Part shown: one piece after another, positions 9,434-17,275 of the stretch | Position numbering within the stretch: the stretch's first letter is position 1 | Layout: the number at the start of each line of letters is the position of its first letter | Assembly (NCBI GenBank): GCA_015243575.1 | Contig: CP042469.1 | Span: 124,001 to 188,000, forward strand | Source of the DNA: Clostridiales bacterium | Lineage (GTDB): Bacteria > Bacillota > Clostridia > Peptostreptococcales > Anaerovoracaceae | Reading direction: 5' to 3' | DNA length: 64,000 bases | Notes under the pieces: generated by a model | What the model was told of the DNA's origin: nothing | The model's input: the letters and a program-made list of their open reading frames with translations, nothing else | Databases searched by the model: none | Position numbers and translations under genes: made by a program

Positions 9434-9462
9434 TGGATACAATCTGTGATATTATATATAAT
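9434..9462 (+). promoter_or_regulatory. Sigma-A-like promoter of the GltD-like gene
   Basis: TGGATA (9434-9439) and TATAAT (9457-9462) are separated by 17 bases, upstream of the oxidoreductase at 9555. The -35 matches only four of six consensus bases. Confidence 0.45.
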
Positions 9463-9491
9463 ATAGGAAAATCGTTCATAAGTTTTTTTCG

Positions 9492-9512
9492 GCAGGAGTA
9501 TTGCTCCTGCTT
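9492..9512 (+). promoter_or_regulatory. Leader hairpin upstream of the GltD-like gene
   Basis: GCAGGAG (9492-9498) pairs with CTCCTGC (9504-9510) around TATTG, preceded by seven T and followed by TTTCTC. It lies between the predicted promoter and the AAAGGAGG of the gene, so it may be an attenuator or a translational control element. The rest of the 372-base gap 9183-9554 shows no coding potential. Confidence 0.4.
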
Positions 9513-9554
9513 TCTCACAATAAAGAGAAAGTATGAAGGCAAAGGAGGTAAGAA

Positions 9555-10811
9555 ATGGCTTTGCATGTAGTAGATGAAGCAAAACGCTGCTTAAATTGTA
9601 AAAAACCATTATGTCAGGTAAAGGGATGCCCTATCAAAACACCGATTCCTGAAATGATTCAAGCGTTCCTTGGTGGAGAAATCAACAAGGCTGGTGAAAT
9701 GCTCTTTGAGAATAATCCGCTTTCTCTCATCTGTTCATTGATCTGTGACCATGAAAAACAGTGTGAGGGTCATTGTGTGCTCAATCATAAAGGGATGCCC
9801 ATTCATATCAGCAGCATAGAACACTATATTTCGGATAACTATCTTTCAAAATTAAAGACCGCTGCTGTTTCCTCAAAAAAGGGACGTATCGGTATTATAG
9901 GATCGGGGCCTGCGGGCCTTACAATTGCCATATTGCTTGCTCAACGGGGCTATCAAATCACAATCTTTGAGGGAAAAGACAAAATCGGCGGTGTTTTGCG
10001 ATATGGCATTCCAGAATTCCGCTTACCAAAGTCCATTCTAGACCGGTATGAAAATCTGCTTGTGGACATGGGGATCAAAATACGGCCCAATACAGCGATC
10101 GGAACGGCGATCGGTGTGGATGAAATGATCCGGGATGGCTATGATGCTATCTTTATCGGTACCGGCATCTGGAAACCAAATACGCTGGGAATCAAAGGTG
10201 AGACGCTGGGAAATGTGCATTATGCCATCAACTACCTATCAAACCCCGATGTATATCATCTTGGCGATACTGTTGCTGTTATCGGGGCTGGGAACGCGGC
10301 GATGGATGTTGCCAGAACGGCACTCCGGGAAGGGGCGCGGCAGGTAACTGTTTTTGCAAGAGGAAACAAGGCGGCGGCTAGTAAAAGGGAGCTTGAGTAT
10401 GCCCAGATAGACGGCGTCAAATTTGAATATAATAAGGCTCCTGTTGAATTCACGGATGAAGGTGTGATCCTGCAGGACATCGAACGAGATGAAACCGGCG
10501 CAGCTGTGTTTGTAGAGGGCACGCAGAAGCTTTACCGCGCGGACAGCACCATTATTTCCGTCAGTCAGGGACCACGGAATCGTATCGTTTCTACAACGAC
10601 CGGACTTGACGTGACGCAAAGAGGCCTGCTGGTAACAGACCAGAAGGGCGAGACGACACGTCCGGGAATCTATGCTGCAGGGGACATCGTATTCGGTGCC
10701 AAAACAGTGGTTGAAGCAGCGGCTTATTCGAAGCTTGTCGCAGATGCGATGGATGAATATGTGCAGAACAAAAACAGAGATCAGAAAAACAGCAGTGAAG
10801 AAAGATCGTAA
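9555..10811 (+). CDS. GltD-like NAD(P)H/FAD oxidoreductase
   Basis: A 418-residue member of the glutamate-synthase small-subunit family. The N-terminal half carries the double Fe-S motif: CLNCKKPLCQVKGCPIKT, then CSLICDHEKQCEGHCV. It is followed by FAD-binding GIIGSGPAGLTIAILLAQRG, the GGVLRYGIPEFRLPK signature, the NAD(P)-binding VAVIGAGNAAMDVARTALREG, and the C-terminal FAD motif GIYAAGDIVFGAKTVVEA. AAAGGAGGT precedes the ATG. No GltB partner is adjacent, so it is a stand-alone GltD-like protein that passes electrons between NAD(P)H and an unknown acceptor. It resembles the catalytic subunit of NfnAB or sulfide dehydrogenase, but the partner subunit is missing here. Confidence 0.9.
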   Translation: MALHVVDEAKRCLNCKKPLCQVKGCPIKTPIPEMIQAFLGGEINKAGEMLFENNPLSLICSLICDHEKQCEGHCVLNHKGMPIHISSIEHYISDNYLSKLKTAAVSSKKGRIGIIGSGPAGLTIAILLAQRGYQITIFEGKDKIGGVLRYGIPEFRLPKSILDRYENLLVDMGIKIRPNTAIGTAIGVDEMIRDGYDAIFIGTGIWKPNTLGIKGETLGNVHYAINYLSNPDVYHLGDTVAVIGAGNAAMDVARTALREGARQVTVFARGNKAAASKRELEYAQIDGVKFEYNKAPVEFTDEGVILQDIERDETGAAVFVEGTQKLYRADSTIISVSQGPRNRIVSTTTGLDVTQRGLLVTDQKGETTRPGIYAAGDIVFGAKTVVEAAAYSKLVADAMDEYVQNKNRDQKNSSEERS

Positions 10812-10954
10812 AAGTGCTGTTCAGATTCCCTCTTGTCCCATTATCTCAACCATTTACCGTAGTGGGTTTCTCCAAGTATGGAGAGCCGCACCGGCAGCAA
10901 CACTGGTGCTGCAGTAAAATTCAGCACTTGTTGAAATTAATTCTCTTATCGAAA

Positions 10955-11782
10955 TCAATACTTTTCCAGAAATGGAATGATATATTTCTGATTATTTGTA
11001 ATCATATGACCGAGGTTCGGAAGCAGAAGCAATTCTGCTGATGGTACCAGGCGCGTGAGCCTTTGGGCGGACGCTTGTGAGTCGATGATCCAGTCATTTT
11101 CTCCGCCGACATAGAGCACAGGCATGGTCAGCCTGTACAACGCATCGTCTGAATGAACGGGAAGTTCCTGTATCGGCTCATAGTTTTCTACGATAAGGTT
11201 CAAGAAGTCCAGAGCTTCCTTTGGAATATTCTGCTCTCCTAAAATATCAGTATCGACCTCCAGAGTGTCGTCTGACTGACGTGATTGCTCCGCACTTTGA
11301 AGGAACTGCAGGCGGATCTCAGACAGTCCGGCAGATGCGATCAAAATCAGCTGCGATACTTTCTCGGGAAATGCAGCAGCAAACTTGATGGCGAGCCAAC
11401 CTCCCAGGGAATTTCCAGCAATGGCTGCCTTCTTAAGACCAATTGCCTCCAGAACTTCCTTTAGCCAGAGCGAAAAGTCATCTGCGCGCAAATCCGGTCT
11501 GTATTCTTCGCTGTTCCCGGCTTCACCGATAATATCTACGGCGAAAACCCTGTAATTTTCAGAAAGTGCAGAAAGCTCAGGAAACCAGAATGCACTGTTG
11601 CTGCAAGAGCCGTGGAGCAGGATAATCGGCGGGTTCGATTCCTCTCCGGTTGTCAGCAGGAAGGTCTGTCCATAGCTGGTTTCCACATAGCGCTGTTCAA
11701 AGGGAAAGTGGCTCAATACTTTGTTATAGTAGCCCCGAATTTTGTCACGACCTTCTGTTGTTTTATATACACTTCTTTTCAT
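10955..11782 (-). CDS. Alpha/beta hydrolase
   Basis: A 275-residue alpha/beta-hydrolase-fold protein. It has the oxyanion-hole loop ILLHGSCSNSAFW, the nucleophile elbow AGNSLGGW (serine), the acid-bearing GGENDWIID near residue 230, and the catalytic histidine in NLGHMI near the C-terminus. No signal peptide is present. AAGGAG precedes the ATG. Its 3' end converges on the GltD-like gene with no strong terminator between. Esterases, haloperoxidase-like and C-C hydrolases share this fold, so the substrate is unknown. Confidence 0.88.
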   Translation of the reverse strand: MKRSVYKTTEGRDKIRGYYNKVLSHFPFEQRYVETSYGQTFLLTTGEESNPPIILLHGSCSNSAFWFPELSALSENYRVFAVDIIGEAGNSEEYRPDLRADDFSLWLKEVLEAIGLKKAAIAGNSLGGWLAIKFAAAFPEKVSQLILIASAGLSEIRLQFLQSAEQSRQSDDTLEVDTDILGEQNIPKEALDFLNLIVENYEPIQELPVHSDDALYRLTMPVLYVGGENDWIIDSQASAQRLTRLVPSAELLLLPNLGHMITNNQKYIIPFLEKY

Positions 11783-11856
11783 ATTAACTTACTCCTTTCA
11801 AATTTAGATTGTTAGGATTCCTTTGATCCTGTCATTTGTTATGCAATCCTTCTTTG

Positions 11857-12303
11857 TTAATTCGCAATACCCCGATCCTCTTGTGTTAAAGAGGCTACCG
11901 TATCCAGCATCACCGCCATAAATCCAATATCGCCCCACAATGTGATCCGAACCATGTTTTCCCGTTCGATATATTGTGATTGAATGGAAGACTGCCCATA
12001 TTCCGGTGGCTTTGCGTTGGACACGGCAGTCAGCGTATTCATGATGCGGATCGCATCTTCTTTTCCATATACGGCAACATCAATAACGGATGAGGCGATG
12101 ACTTTACGATTCCCTTGTTTGCTCTCTTCAGAGGTATGATCGCTGTTGCTCTGCATAAAAATGCTCAAATCATGCCCGGTTACCCGCCAGCCCTTGCCGA
12201 TTTTCGTCGCACGCAGCTTTCCTTCTCTGATATACCGCTGGATTGTCTTGGGATGGATATCCAGCATTTCTGAGATCTGATCCACTGTATAATAATCTTT
12301 CAT
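11857..12303 (-). CDS. HTH (MerR/excisionase-like) DNA-binding protein
   Basis: A 148-residue protein. Its first ~55 residues are a winged-helix excisionase-type domain (YTVDQISEMLDIHPKTIQRY, then IREGKLRATKIGKGWRVTGHD). The remaining ~90 residues form an unrecognised domain with the pattern VIDVAVYGKEDAIRIMNTL and VRITLWGDIGFMAVMLDTV, perhaps ligand-binding or dimerising. The ATG at 12303 is 11 bases after AAGGAG, and a GTG 12 bases earlier overlaps that site, so the ATG is preferred. It is preceded by an unusually perfect promoter. The 74-base gap to the hydrolase gene downstream suggests one operon, so it may regulate that hydrolase. Confidence 0.85.
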   Translation of the reverse strand: MKDYYTVDQISEMLDIHPKTIQRYIREGKLRATKIGKGWRVTGHDLSIFMQSNSDHTSEESKQGNRKVIASSVIDVAVYGKEDAIRIMNTLTAVSNAKPPEYGQSSIQSQYIERENMVRITLWGDIGFMAVMLDTVASLTQEDRGIAN

Positions 12304-12338
12304 TGTAAAAACCACTCCTTATTGATTCGTTTAAAGTA

Positions 12339-12367
12339 ATTATAGGGAATAATAAGTAATGTGTCAA
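12339..12367 (-). promoter_or_regulatory. Consensus sigma-A promoter of the HTH-hydrolase operon
   Basis: Read on the minus strand, TTGACA (12367-12362) and TATAAT (12344-12339) are both perfect consensus hexamers with an ideal 17-base spacer. The heptamer ATTACTT occurs in the spacer and again just after the -10, 20 bases apart, and could be a repressor site. Such a strong promoter usually needs repression, and the encoded HTH protein is the natural candidate. Confidence 0.85.
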
Positions 12368-12470
12368 GCGCCTTTTGATTTTTTACTCTTAGTTTGATAT
12401 CCAAAATTATTCCAACGGTTGTAATCTGTTTTGCTTTCAAATATCAAAAATGTTAAGCTAAAACTAGTAC

Positions 12471-12581
12471 TCTGCAACACCTAATTAGTTACATTGCCGC
12501 CGGTTAAATTTCCGTATGACTGTGTTGGCGCCACTCACCATAGCTACGGCTATGCCTCGATTAGATAAAAAACATTGCAGA
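12471..12581. repeat. 111-bp segment with inverted ends, possible small mobile-element remnant
   Basis: The 346-base gap 12316-12661 has no complete gene. Within it TCTGCAA (12471-12477) and TTGCAGA (12575-12581) are perfect inverted ends. The interior holds a hairpin, CATAGC-TACG-GCTATG (12539-12554), and its base composition differs from the flanks. This resembles a miniature inverted-repeat or palindromic intergenic element next to a decayed gene. No second copy is present in the window. Confidence 0.3.
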
Positions 12582-12661
12582 AAAGCGCACTGCAGTCTAC
12601 AACTGTATCAAACGTGGCTGGAGCTGTAGGACTGATAGAGAACGGACCGGAGGGAATGTTT

Positions 12662-13028
12662 ATGAAGTATCTTACAAAAGATTGGTATGAGATCTGTCAG
12701 AGGACGGGTCTCCATTATGGAATGAGAGTGCACAGAGAGGCTGGCGCATTCAGTGAGACACTGTATCAGCGGCAGCAGTGAATTTGAGAATCGTTGGGAT
12801 CAGTTCGTGATTCGCATGGATGCCCGGGGGAGCTTTACAGAATGCAATAAAGTTACATTTCAAAACGCTGACATCATAAAGCAGGAACCGAATATTACCG
12901 GCAGCAGCTGGCTTTACTGCGAGTTATACCGCATAGAAAACGGCTATGAGGTTCACATACTTTTTTGGGGGGAAGGAATGCCGGAGCTAATCCTTACCTG
13001 CAGTGACATCATGATGGAAATAGAATGA
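12662..13028 (+). pseudogene. Decayed DUF4085-like gene with internal deletion and frameshift
   Basis: GGAGGG at 12649 precedes an ATG at 12662 that encodes MKYLTKDWYEICQRTG and stops at 12781. In another frame, from about 12775 to 13028, an open stretch encodes FENRWDQF, GSFTECNKVTFQNADII, GSSWLYCELYRIENGYEVHI and LILTCSDI. From memory the first part is the conserved N-terminus and the second the C-terminal domain of DUF4085 proteins, which are about 230-280 residues long. The middle is missing and the frames no longer join. The remnant is therefore a pseudogene, just upstream of an AraC regulator. A deliberate short gene is less likely. Confidence 0.6.
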
Positions 13029-13045
13029 AAGGATCGGTGTGTATC

Positions 13046-13858
13046 ATGGAACGAGCACAAGAGGAATTTATAAACAGGATTACAGCGGATGGTACCATGG
13101 AATTCAGCCGGAGCATTATTGAAGGTGTTGAAATTAAGCTGTGCAGAAATGATCCGCATATTTACAAGCATCATGTCCATAACGAACTGTCCTTAGGGTA
13201 TATTTTAGAAGGATCAACGGAATTAACGCTGAATGACAGGACCATCCGATATCAGGCAGGAGACGGAGTATTGATTCCTCCTCTGATGACCCACAGGTGC
13301 GCTCCCAATGATATTAAGCATTGGTCGTATATCATGTTTTTTATTGATCCTGACTACTATGGCGATGTGGTGCGGTTTCATCAGGCCAGGAAGCTGCAGT
13401 CCGATGAGATTGAAAAACTGAAGGGATTCATTGAACAGATGCTTTCTGAACAGAATGCAAATGTGCTGGAGACGATTCTGATTGAGCTTCTGCTTGCGTT
13501 TGCTGAAATAGACAACACAGATACGACCGCGGAAGGTACTGATGAAAAAATCAGGACGATTCACGATTATCTGATTGAGCATGTCAGGGAAGCAGTTTCG
13601 TTGGAAGAACTTGAGCAGCTGTCAGGATTGAATAAATTTTCAATCATCAGGAATTTTAAGAAAATCTACGTTGCCACTCCTGCGGCATATCATCTTCAGT
13701 ATCGGGTTGCTGAAGCGAAACGGTTATTAAAAGAAGGGGTTGACGTTTTTGATATTTGTGAGGAATTGAAGTTCTATGATCAGGCGCATCTGATCAGGGA
13801 GTTTAAGAAAATGTACGGTGTGACTCCAGGCTCCTATTTGGGGCAGCTTAATGATTAG
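13046..13858 (+). CDS. AraC-family transcriptional regulator with N-terminal cupin
   Basis: A 270-residue regulator. Residues about 25-110 are a cupin sensor (IYKHHVHNELSLGYILEGST, then GDGVLIPPLMTHRCAPND). Residues about 165-265 carry the double AraC helix-turn-helix (SLEELEQLSGLNKFSIIRNF, then YDQAHLIREFKKMYGVTPGS). The ATG at 13046 lies after AAAGGA; a start at 13025 would overlap the end of the preceding remnant. Regulators of this type often control an adjacent amino-acid exporter. The nearest candidate here, the EamA gene at 15732, is separated by the purine permease, so the target is open. Confidence 0.88.
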   Translation: MERAQEEFINRITADGTMEFSRSIIEGVEIKLCRNDPHIYKHHVHNELSLGYILEGSTELTLNDRTIRYQAGDGVLIPPLMTHRCAPNDIKHWSYIMFFIDPDYYGDVVRFHQARKLQSDEIEKLKGFIEQMLSEQNANVLETILIELLLAFAEIDNTDTTAEGTDEKIRTIHDYLIEHVREAVSLEELEQLSGLNKFSIIRNFKKIYVATPAAYHLQYRVAEAKRLLKEGVDVFDICEELKFYDQAHLIREFKKMYGVTPGSYLGQLND

Positions 13859-14074
13859 AACCATTATTTTCATTTCAGTAGATTCTGAGACTCTGTTTTT
13901 GTGGTTCGCGGCTGTAATTTGATCATCGCTATTCAGGTGCTTTTTGCGAAGAGAGTAGCGATGATCACAGCGTTATGTGGAATTACCAACTGAGCCGGGG
14001 GAACAGTGGGTTTCCTACTTTGATTTTCTTTTGATTTTCTTTTCTTTGGAATAAGTGACCCTGATACGTCCCCG

Positions 14075-15412
14075 TTAAACCATGAAATGTATGATAAAGC
14101 ACACTGCAAGGACATACATAACCGGATGAACTTCTTTCCCCCTGCCGGTGATGAGCTTTATAACGGTATAGCCGACAAAGCCGAAAGCGATGCCTTGGGC
14201 GATACTAAAGGTCAGAGGCATCAGGATGATCGTCAGGAATGCTGGCAGAGCTTCTGTAAAATCGTCAAATTTGATACTTACCACTTCACCCAACATCAAT
14301 ATCCCAACAATAACTAAAACGGGAGCGGTTGCCTGTGTCGGGATTAATAAGAAAAATGGTGCAAAGAACAATGTAAGCAAATAAAGAATTCCGGTGGTTA
14401 CGGCGGTAAGACCTGTTCTGCCGCCCTCAGAAACACCGGTTGCACTTTCAATATAAGTAGTGACCGTAGACGTGCCTAAAACAGATCCGGCTGTGGCGGC
14501 GATAGAATCGCAGATCAAGGCTTTATCGAGATTTTTTATCTTTCCGTCTTTGCCTACCAATTTGGCTTTTCTGGACACGCCGATCAAAGTTCCGATATTG
14601 TCAAACAAATCTACGATTGTAATGGAAAATATTACTGCAAACAATCCATAACTGAATACGCCTTTAATATCCAACTTTCCGAAGGTTTCTGCAGGGACAG
14701 GAGGAATAATATTGAAAAAATCGCCTATGCCGGCAGGTACTTTTGTAATTCCCATAAACATCCCGATAACGGTAGTTGCCAGAATACCGATGAGGAGACC
14801 TCCCTTTATCTGTTTTGCGTAAAGCAGACTCGATAGGGCAAGTCCAATTAAAAATAAAACGACACCGGGGGTTTTTAGATCTCCCAAGCCAACAAAGTTA
14901 GACTGATCCGCTACGATAACACCAGCATTTTTAAATCCGATAAATGCGATAAAAAGACCGATGCCGACGCCAATTGATATTTTAAGGCATTCAGGAACAC
15001 AGTCTATAATTAATTGTCTTACCTTCGTCACGGTCAGAATAATAAAAACTATGCCGGAGAGAAATACAGCACCCAAAGCGGTCTGCCAGCTTAAACCCAT
15101 GGCGCCGCAGACCGTGTAGGCAAAGAAAGCGCTTAAGCCCAATCCGGGAGCGACGACGACGGGGAAGTTAGCGTACAGCCCCATAAGAATGGTTGCAAAA
15201 GTCGTTGAGATTATGACAGCGGCGATGGCACTGTCTTTCGGCATCCCTGCGTCGCCTAACATGCTGGGAACTACCGCCAGAATATAGACAGAAGCGATAA
15301 ACGTTGTAATACCTGCTATAATTTCAGTTTTTACCGTGGTTCCATTTTCGGATAGTTTAAAAAACTTATCCAGGCTGCTGGTTGAACCAGTTGAAACGTT
15401 GTTGCTTGACAT
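14075..15412 (-). CDS. AzgA-type purine (hypoxanthine/guanine/adenine) permease, NCS2 superfamily
   Basis: A 445-residue membrane protein with about 12-14 hydrophobic segments. The AzgA/PbuG hallmarks are the opening FFKLSENGTTVKTEIIAGITTFIASVYIL, of which only the pattern is noted here, the proline-glycine motif VVAPGLGLSAFFAYTVCG, the SIGVGIGLFIAFIGFKNAG segment and the FDNIGTLIGVSRKAKL motif. It should import purine bases by proton symport. It is transcribed alone from a promoter 117 bases upstream with a folded leader. The gap 13859-14074 downstream is T-rich and has no clear terminator. Confidence 0.93.
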   Translation of the reverse strand: MSSNNVSTGSTSSLDKFFKLSENGTTVKTEIIAGITTFIASVYILAVVPSMLGDAGMPKDSAIAAVIISTTFATILMGLYANFPVVVAPGLGLSAFFAYTVCGAMGLSWQTALGAVFLSGIVFIILTVTKVRQLIIDCVPECLKISIGVGIGLFIAFIGFKNAGVIVADQSNFVGLGDLKTPGVVLFLIGLALSSLLYAKQIKGGLLIGILATTVIGMFMGITKVPAGIGDFFNIIPPVPAETFGKLDIKGVFSYGLFAVIFSITIVDLFDNIGTLIGVSRKAKLVGKDGKIKNLDKALICDSIAATAGSVLGTSTVTTYIESATGVSEGGRTGLTAVTTGILYLLTLFFAPFFLLIPTQATAPVLVIVGILMLGEVVSIKFDDFTEALPAFLTIILMPLTFSIAQGIAFGFVGYTVIKLITGRGKEVHPVMYVLAVCFIIHFMV

Positions 15413-15461
15413 TAAAATTTACCTCCATATTAACAAACTAAAAATTAGTGTAACCCTAAAC

Positions 15462-15521
15462 GGAGAATCATCAGGAATAACCTGTCCTATCTCTCTGAAA
15501 ATCCCTCCTCCGTAATTCTCC
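15462..15521 (-). promoter_or_regulatory. Structured 5' leader of the purine permease mRNA
   Basis: The predicted transcript begins near 15522 and immediately forms a stem between GGAGAAT and ATTCTCC (15521-15515 and 15468-15462, read on the minus strand). A smaller internal hairpin CAGG/CCTG lies at 15484-15472. About 50 bases separate this fold from the ATG. I could not match it to the guanine riboswitch core (no TCTACC/CCGTAAA pattern) or to PRPP or xanthine riboswitches, so it may be an unassigned regulatory leader or a protein-binding site. Confidence 0.45.
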
Positions 15522-15528
15522 CCGTAAC

Positions 15529-15556
15529 ATAATATCATGGTCTTATGCATATTCAA
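15529..15556 (-). promoter_or_regulatory. Sigma-A promoter of the purine permease gene
   Basis: On the minus strand TTGAAT (15556-15551) and TATTAT (15534-15529) are separated by 16 bases. The start point would be near 15522, giving a leader of about 110 bases. Confidence 0.55.
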
Positions 15557-15731
15557 AATAAATTTCGGAATACGCATTTTAATTTTTTGATAGGAAAGGC
15601 TAGTTCCTCCGCACCCTTCATTAAATCAGCGATTCCATAGATTATGAAAAATTCATTCCGTATCAATTTTGTACAATACAAACCCTTCGAATTCGGCTAA
15701 CCTTACGGTAGAAAAGAGAAGGAGTTTTGTT

Positions 15732-16595
15732 ATGAATCAGCTAAAATTAATTGTGGTTATGGTTATCTGGGGGAGCATCGGTGTGTTTACGAGGTTCATT
15801 CCTTTGTCCGCCTTGAGCCTTGCATTTCTTCGTGCGTTAATTGCCTTGCCGGTACTGTTTGCTGTGATGAAAGGAAAGGGGCCGGATCGAAAGCCCTGGA
15901 AGCAGTTTCTCCCTTACATTCTTTCCGGAGTGCTGCTTGGGTTTGGGTGGCTCACCTTATTCTACGGGTTTAAGCATACCAGCATTTCTTCTGCGGTGAT
16001 CATCTACAACATGTGTCCTGTGTATGTTATGATCCTTGCTCCAATGGTCCTAAAGGAGCGGATTACGAAGATGCAGGCTGGAGTAATCTGTATTTCTTTC
16101 TTAGGGCTTTTCCTGATCGTAGGACAGACTTCGTCCGAAGGCTATGGTTCTGTGGGGTTGGCGCTGAGCGCTGTTTCGGGTATGCTCTATGCAGCAATCG
16201 TACTAATCAACCGCAGCATCAAGGTGCGTGTGGATAATCATACGGCGACCTTTGTTCAGATTTTAACTTCCAGTCTGGTCCTGCTGCCTTTTGTGCTTGT
16301 GGAAGGGAACCTTGTTACCGTTTTGCAGCTGGATGCCAGGGCGGTGGTTTATACAGTACTGCTGGGTGTGCTTCATACTGGTGTAGCCTATACGATTTTC
16401 TTTTCTCTTTACGAGCATATGAAATCCATAGAGATTGTTCCCTACAGCTTTTTGGAACCGCTTTTCGGGATCTTATTCAGTGTGCTTTTGCTCGGTGAGA
16501 TTCTGACAGTACCGCAGATTGCAGGAGGAGTTCTGATTTTAGGATCCAACTTTATTGGAGAGCGGTGTAAGAGCAAGAGCAAGGCTGCTTATTGA
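15732..16595 (+). CDS. EamA/DMT-superfamily transporter
   Basis: A 287-residue protein with ten predicted membrane segments in two EamA halves. The first starts at VVMVIWGSIGVFTRFIPLSA and includes the APMVLKERIT motif that ends the first repeat. The second includes YSFLEPLFGILFSVLLLGE. Members export amino acids, purines or other metabolites. AGAAGGAG precedes the ATG at 15732; the open frame extends upstream to 15669 without a ribosome site. The gene converges with the HTH-superoxide reductase gene 20 bases downstream, with no terminator visible. Confidence 0.9.
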   Translation: MNQLKLIVVMVIWGSIGVFTRFIPLSALSLAFLRALIALPVLFAVMKGKGPDRKPWKQFLPYILSGVLLGFGWLTLFYGFKHTSISSAVIIYNMCPVYVMILAPMVLKERITKMQAGVICISFLGLFLIVGQTSSEGYGSVGLALSAVSGMLYAAIVLINRSIKVRVDNHTATFVQILTSSLVLLPFVLVEGNLVTVLQLDARAVVYTVLLGVLHTGVAYTIFFSLYEHMKSIEIVPYSFLEPLFGILFSVLLLGEILTVPQIAGGVLILGSNFIGERCKSKSKAAY

Positions 16596-16615
16596 TTTCG
16601 GCTTTGTTTGCGTAT

Positions 16616-17212
16616 TCACCTAAGAGCCTTAGGATACTTCTGCAGACCATGTTTCGTACAATAAAGATACAGATCTCCCCGGTTCATCATCATGGGAATC
16701 CGCACTTCCGCACTCTGCTCTGGATACAGGCGGATCAGCAGCGCTCTGTCGTAGGACACATATGCCGCGAAGGAAATATAGTGGTCCTTCCGCATCTCAT
16801 GCTCAATAGAGATAAAGTGATCCAGATCCATATCCTGAGCAGAAATTTTATGGTTCTCATCATGAGGCACCGGCTTCAGTGGTTTTAGTTTTCGTCCGCA
16901 GCAGGAAACGGAAGCGCTGCCGGTACTGGTCAGGATATTATTGCAGGCAGGGCAGACATAGAAGAGTGTTCGATCAATCTTTCCCACGTCAGGAAGATTC
17001 AAATCAAGTTTACCCTCCAGCATTTTCTGGATGTCCGCTCCCAGAACCGCCGCAAGATCAGACCAGAGGGAGACATCCGGGCAGCCTAAGCCGCACTCCC
17101 ATTTGGATATGGTTTTATTGCTGACATTCAGCTGATCAGCCAGCTGCTGCTGTGTCAGACCTTTTTCCTTCCTTAGCTGAAAGATAAAATGGCCCACCTT
17201 GGCACAATCCAT
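16616..17212 (-). CDS. XRE-type HTH fused to desulfoferrodoxin (superoxide reductase)
   Basis: A 198-residue fusion. Residues about 5-65 are a Cro/C1-type HTH (LRKEKGLTQQQLADQLNV, then SNKTISKWECG). Next comes a desulforedoxin centre I (YVCPACNNIL, then VSCCGRKLKPL) with all four cysteines. The C-terminal part matches the superoxide-reductase centre II: IEHEMRKDHYISF aligns with the family's H-x-M-x3-H-Y-I pattern, and YCTKHGL supplies the Cys and last His. The catalytic-loop Glu-Lys-His appears as Glu-Asn-His, so the usual lysine is lost. GAGGTG precedes the ATG at 17212; a GTG nine bases earlier overlaps that site. The fusion could reduce superoxide, or use the iron site to sense it and control DNA binding. 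Confidence 0.85.
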   Translation of the reverse strand: MDCAKVGHFIFQLRKEKGLTQQQLADQLNVSNKTISKWECGLGCPDVSLWSDLAAVLGADIQKMLEGKLDLNLPDVGKIDRTLFYVCPACNNILTSTGSASVSCCGRKLKPLKPVPHDENHKISAQDMDLDHFISIEHEMRKDHYISFAAYVSYDRALLIRLYPEQSAEVRIPMMMNRGDLYLYCTKHGLQKYPKALR

Positions 17213-17275
17213 TTCAATCACCTCATTTTCTAACAGTACCTTATTCCCTTTGATCTCTTAGATTTTTATTACTGA

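Noticed and set aside
10811-10954. Terminator between the GltD-like gene and the convergent hydrolase
   Set aside because: Small GCAGCA/TGCTGC and TCTCC/GGAGA hairpins occur but lack T-runs.
13859-14074. Repeated GATTTTCTTTT downstream of the AraC gene
   Set aside because: Short low-complexity T-rich run without structure or coding potential; not a convincing repeat element.
15413-15560. Guanine/adenine riboswitch upstream of the purine permease
   Set aside because: The leader is structured, but the conserved loop and junction sequence of that class is absent, so no known riboswitch was assigned.
16616-17124. Plus-strand ORFs opposite the HTH-SOR and AAA-VWA genes
   Set aside because: No motifs or ribosome sites; complements of conserved minus-strand genes.
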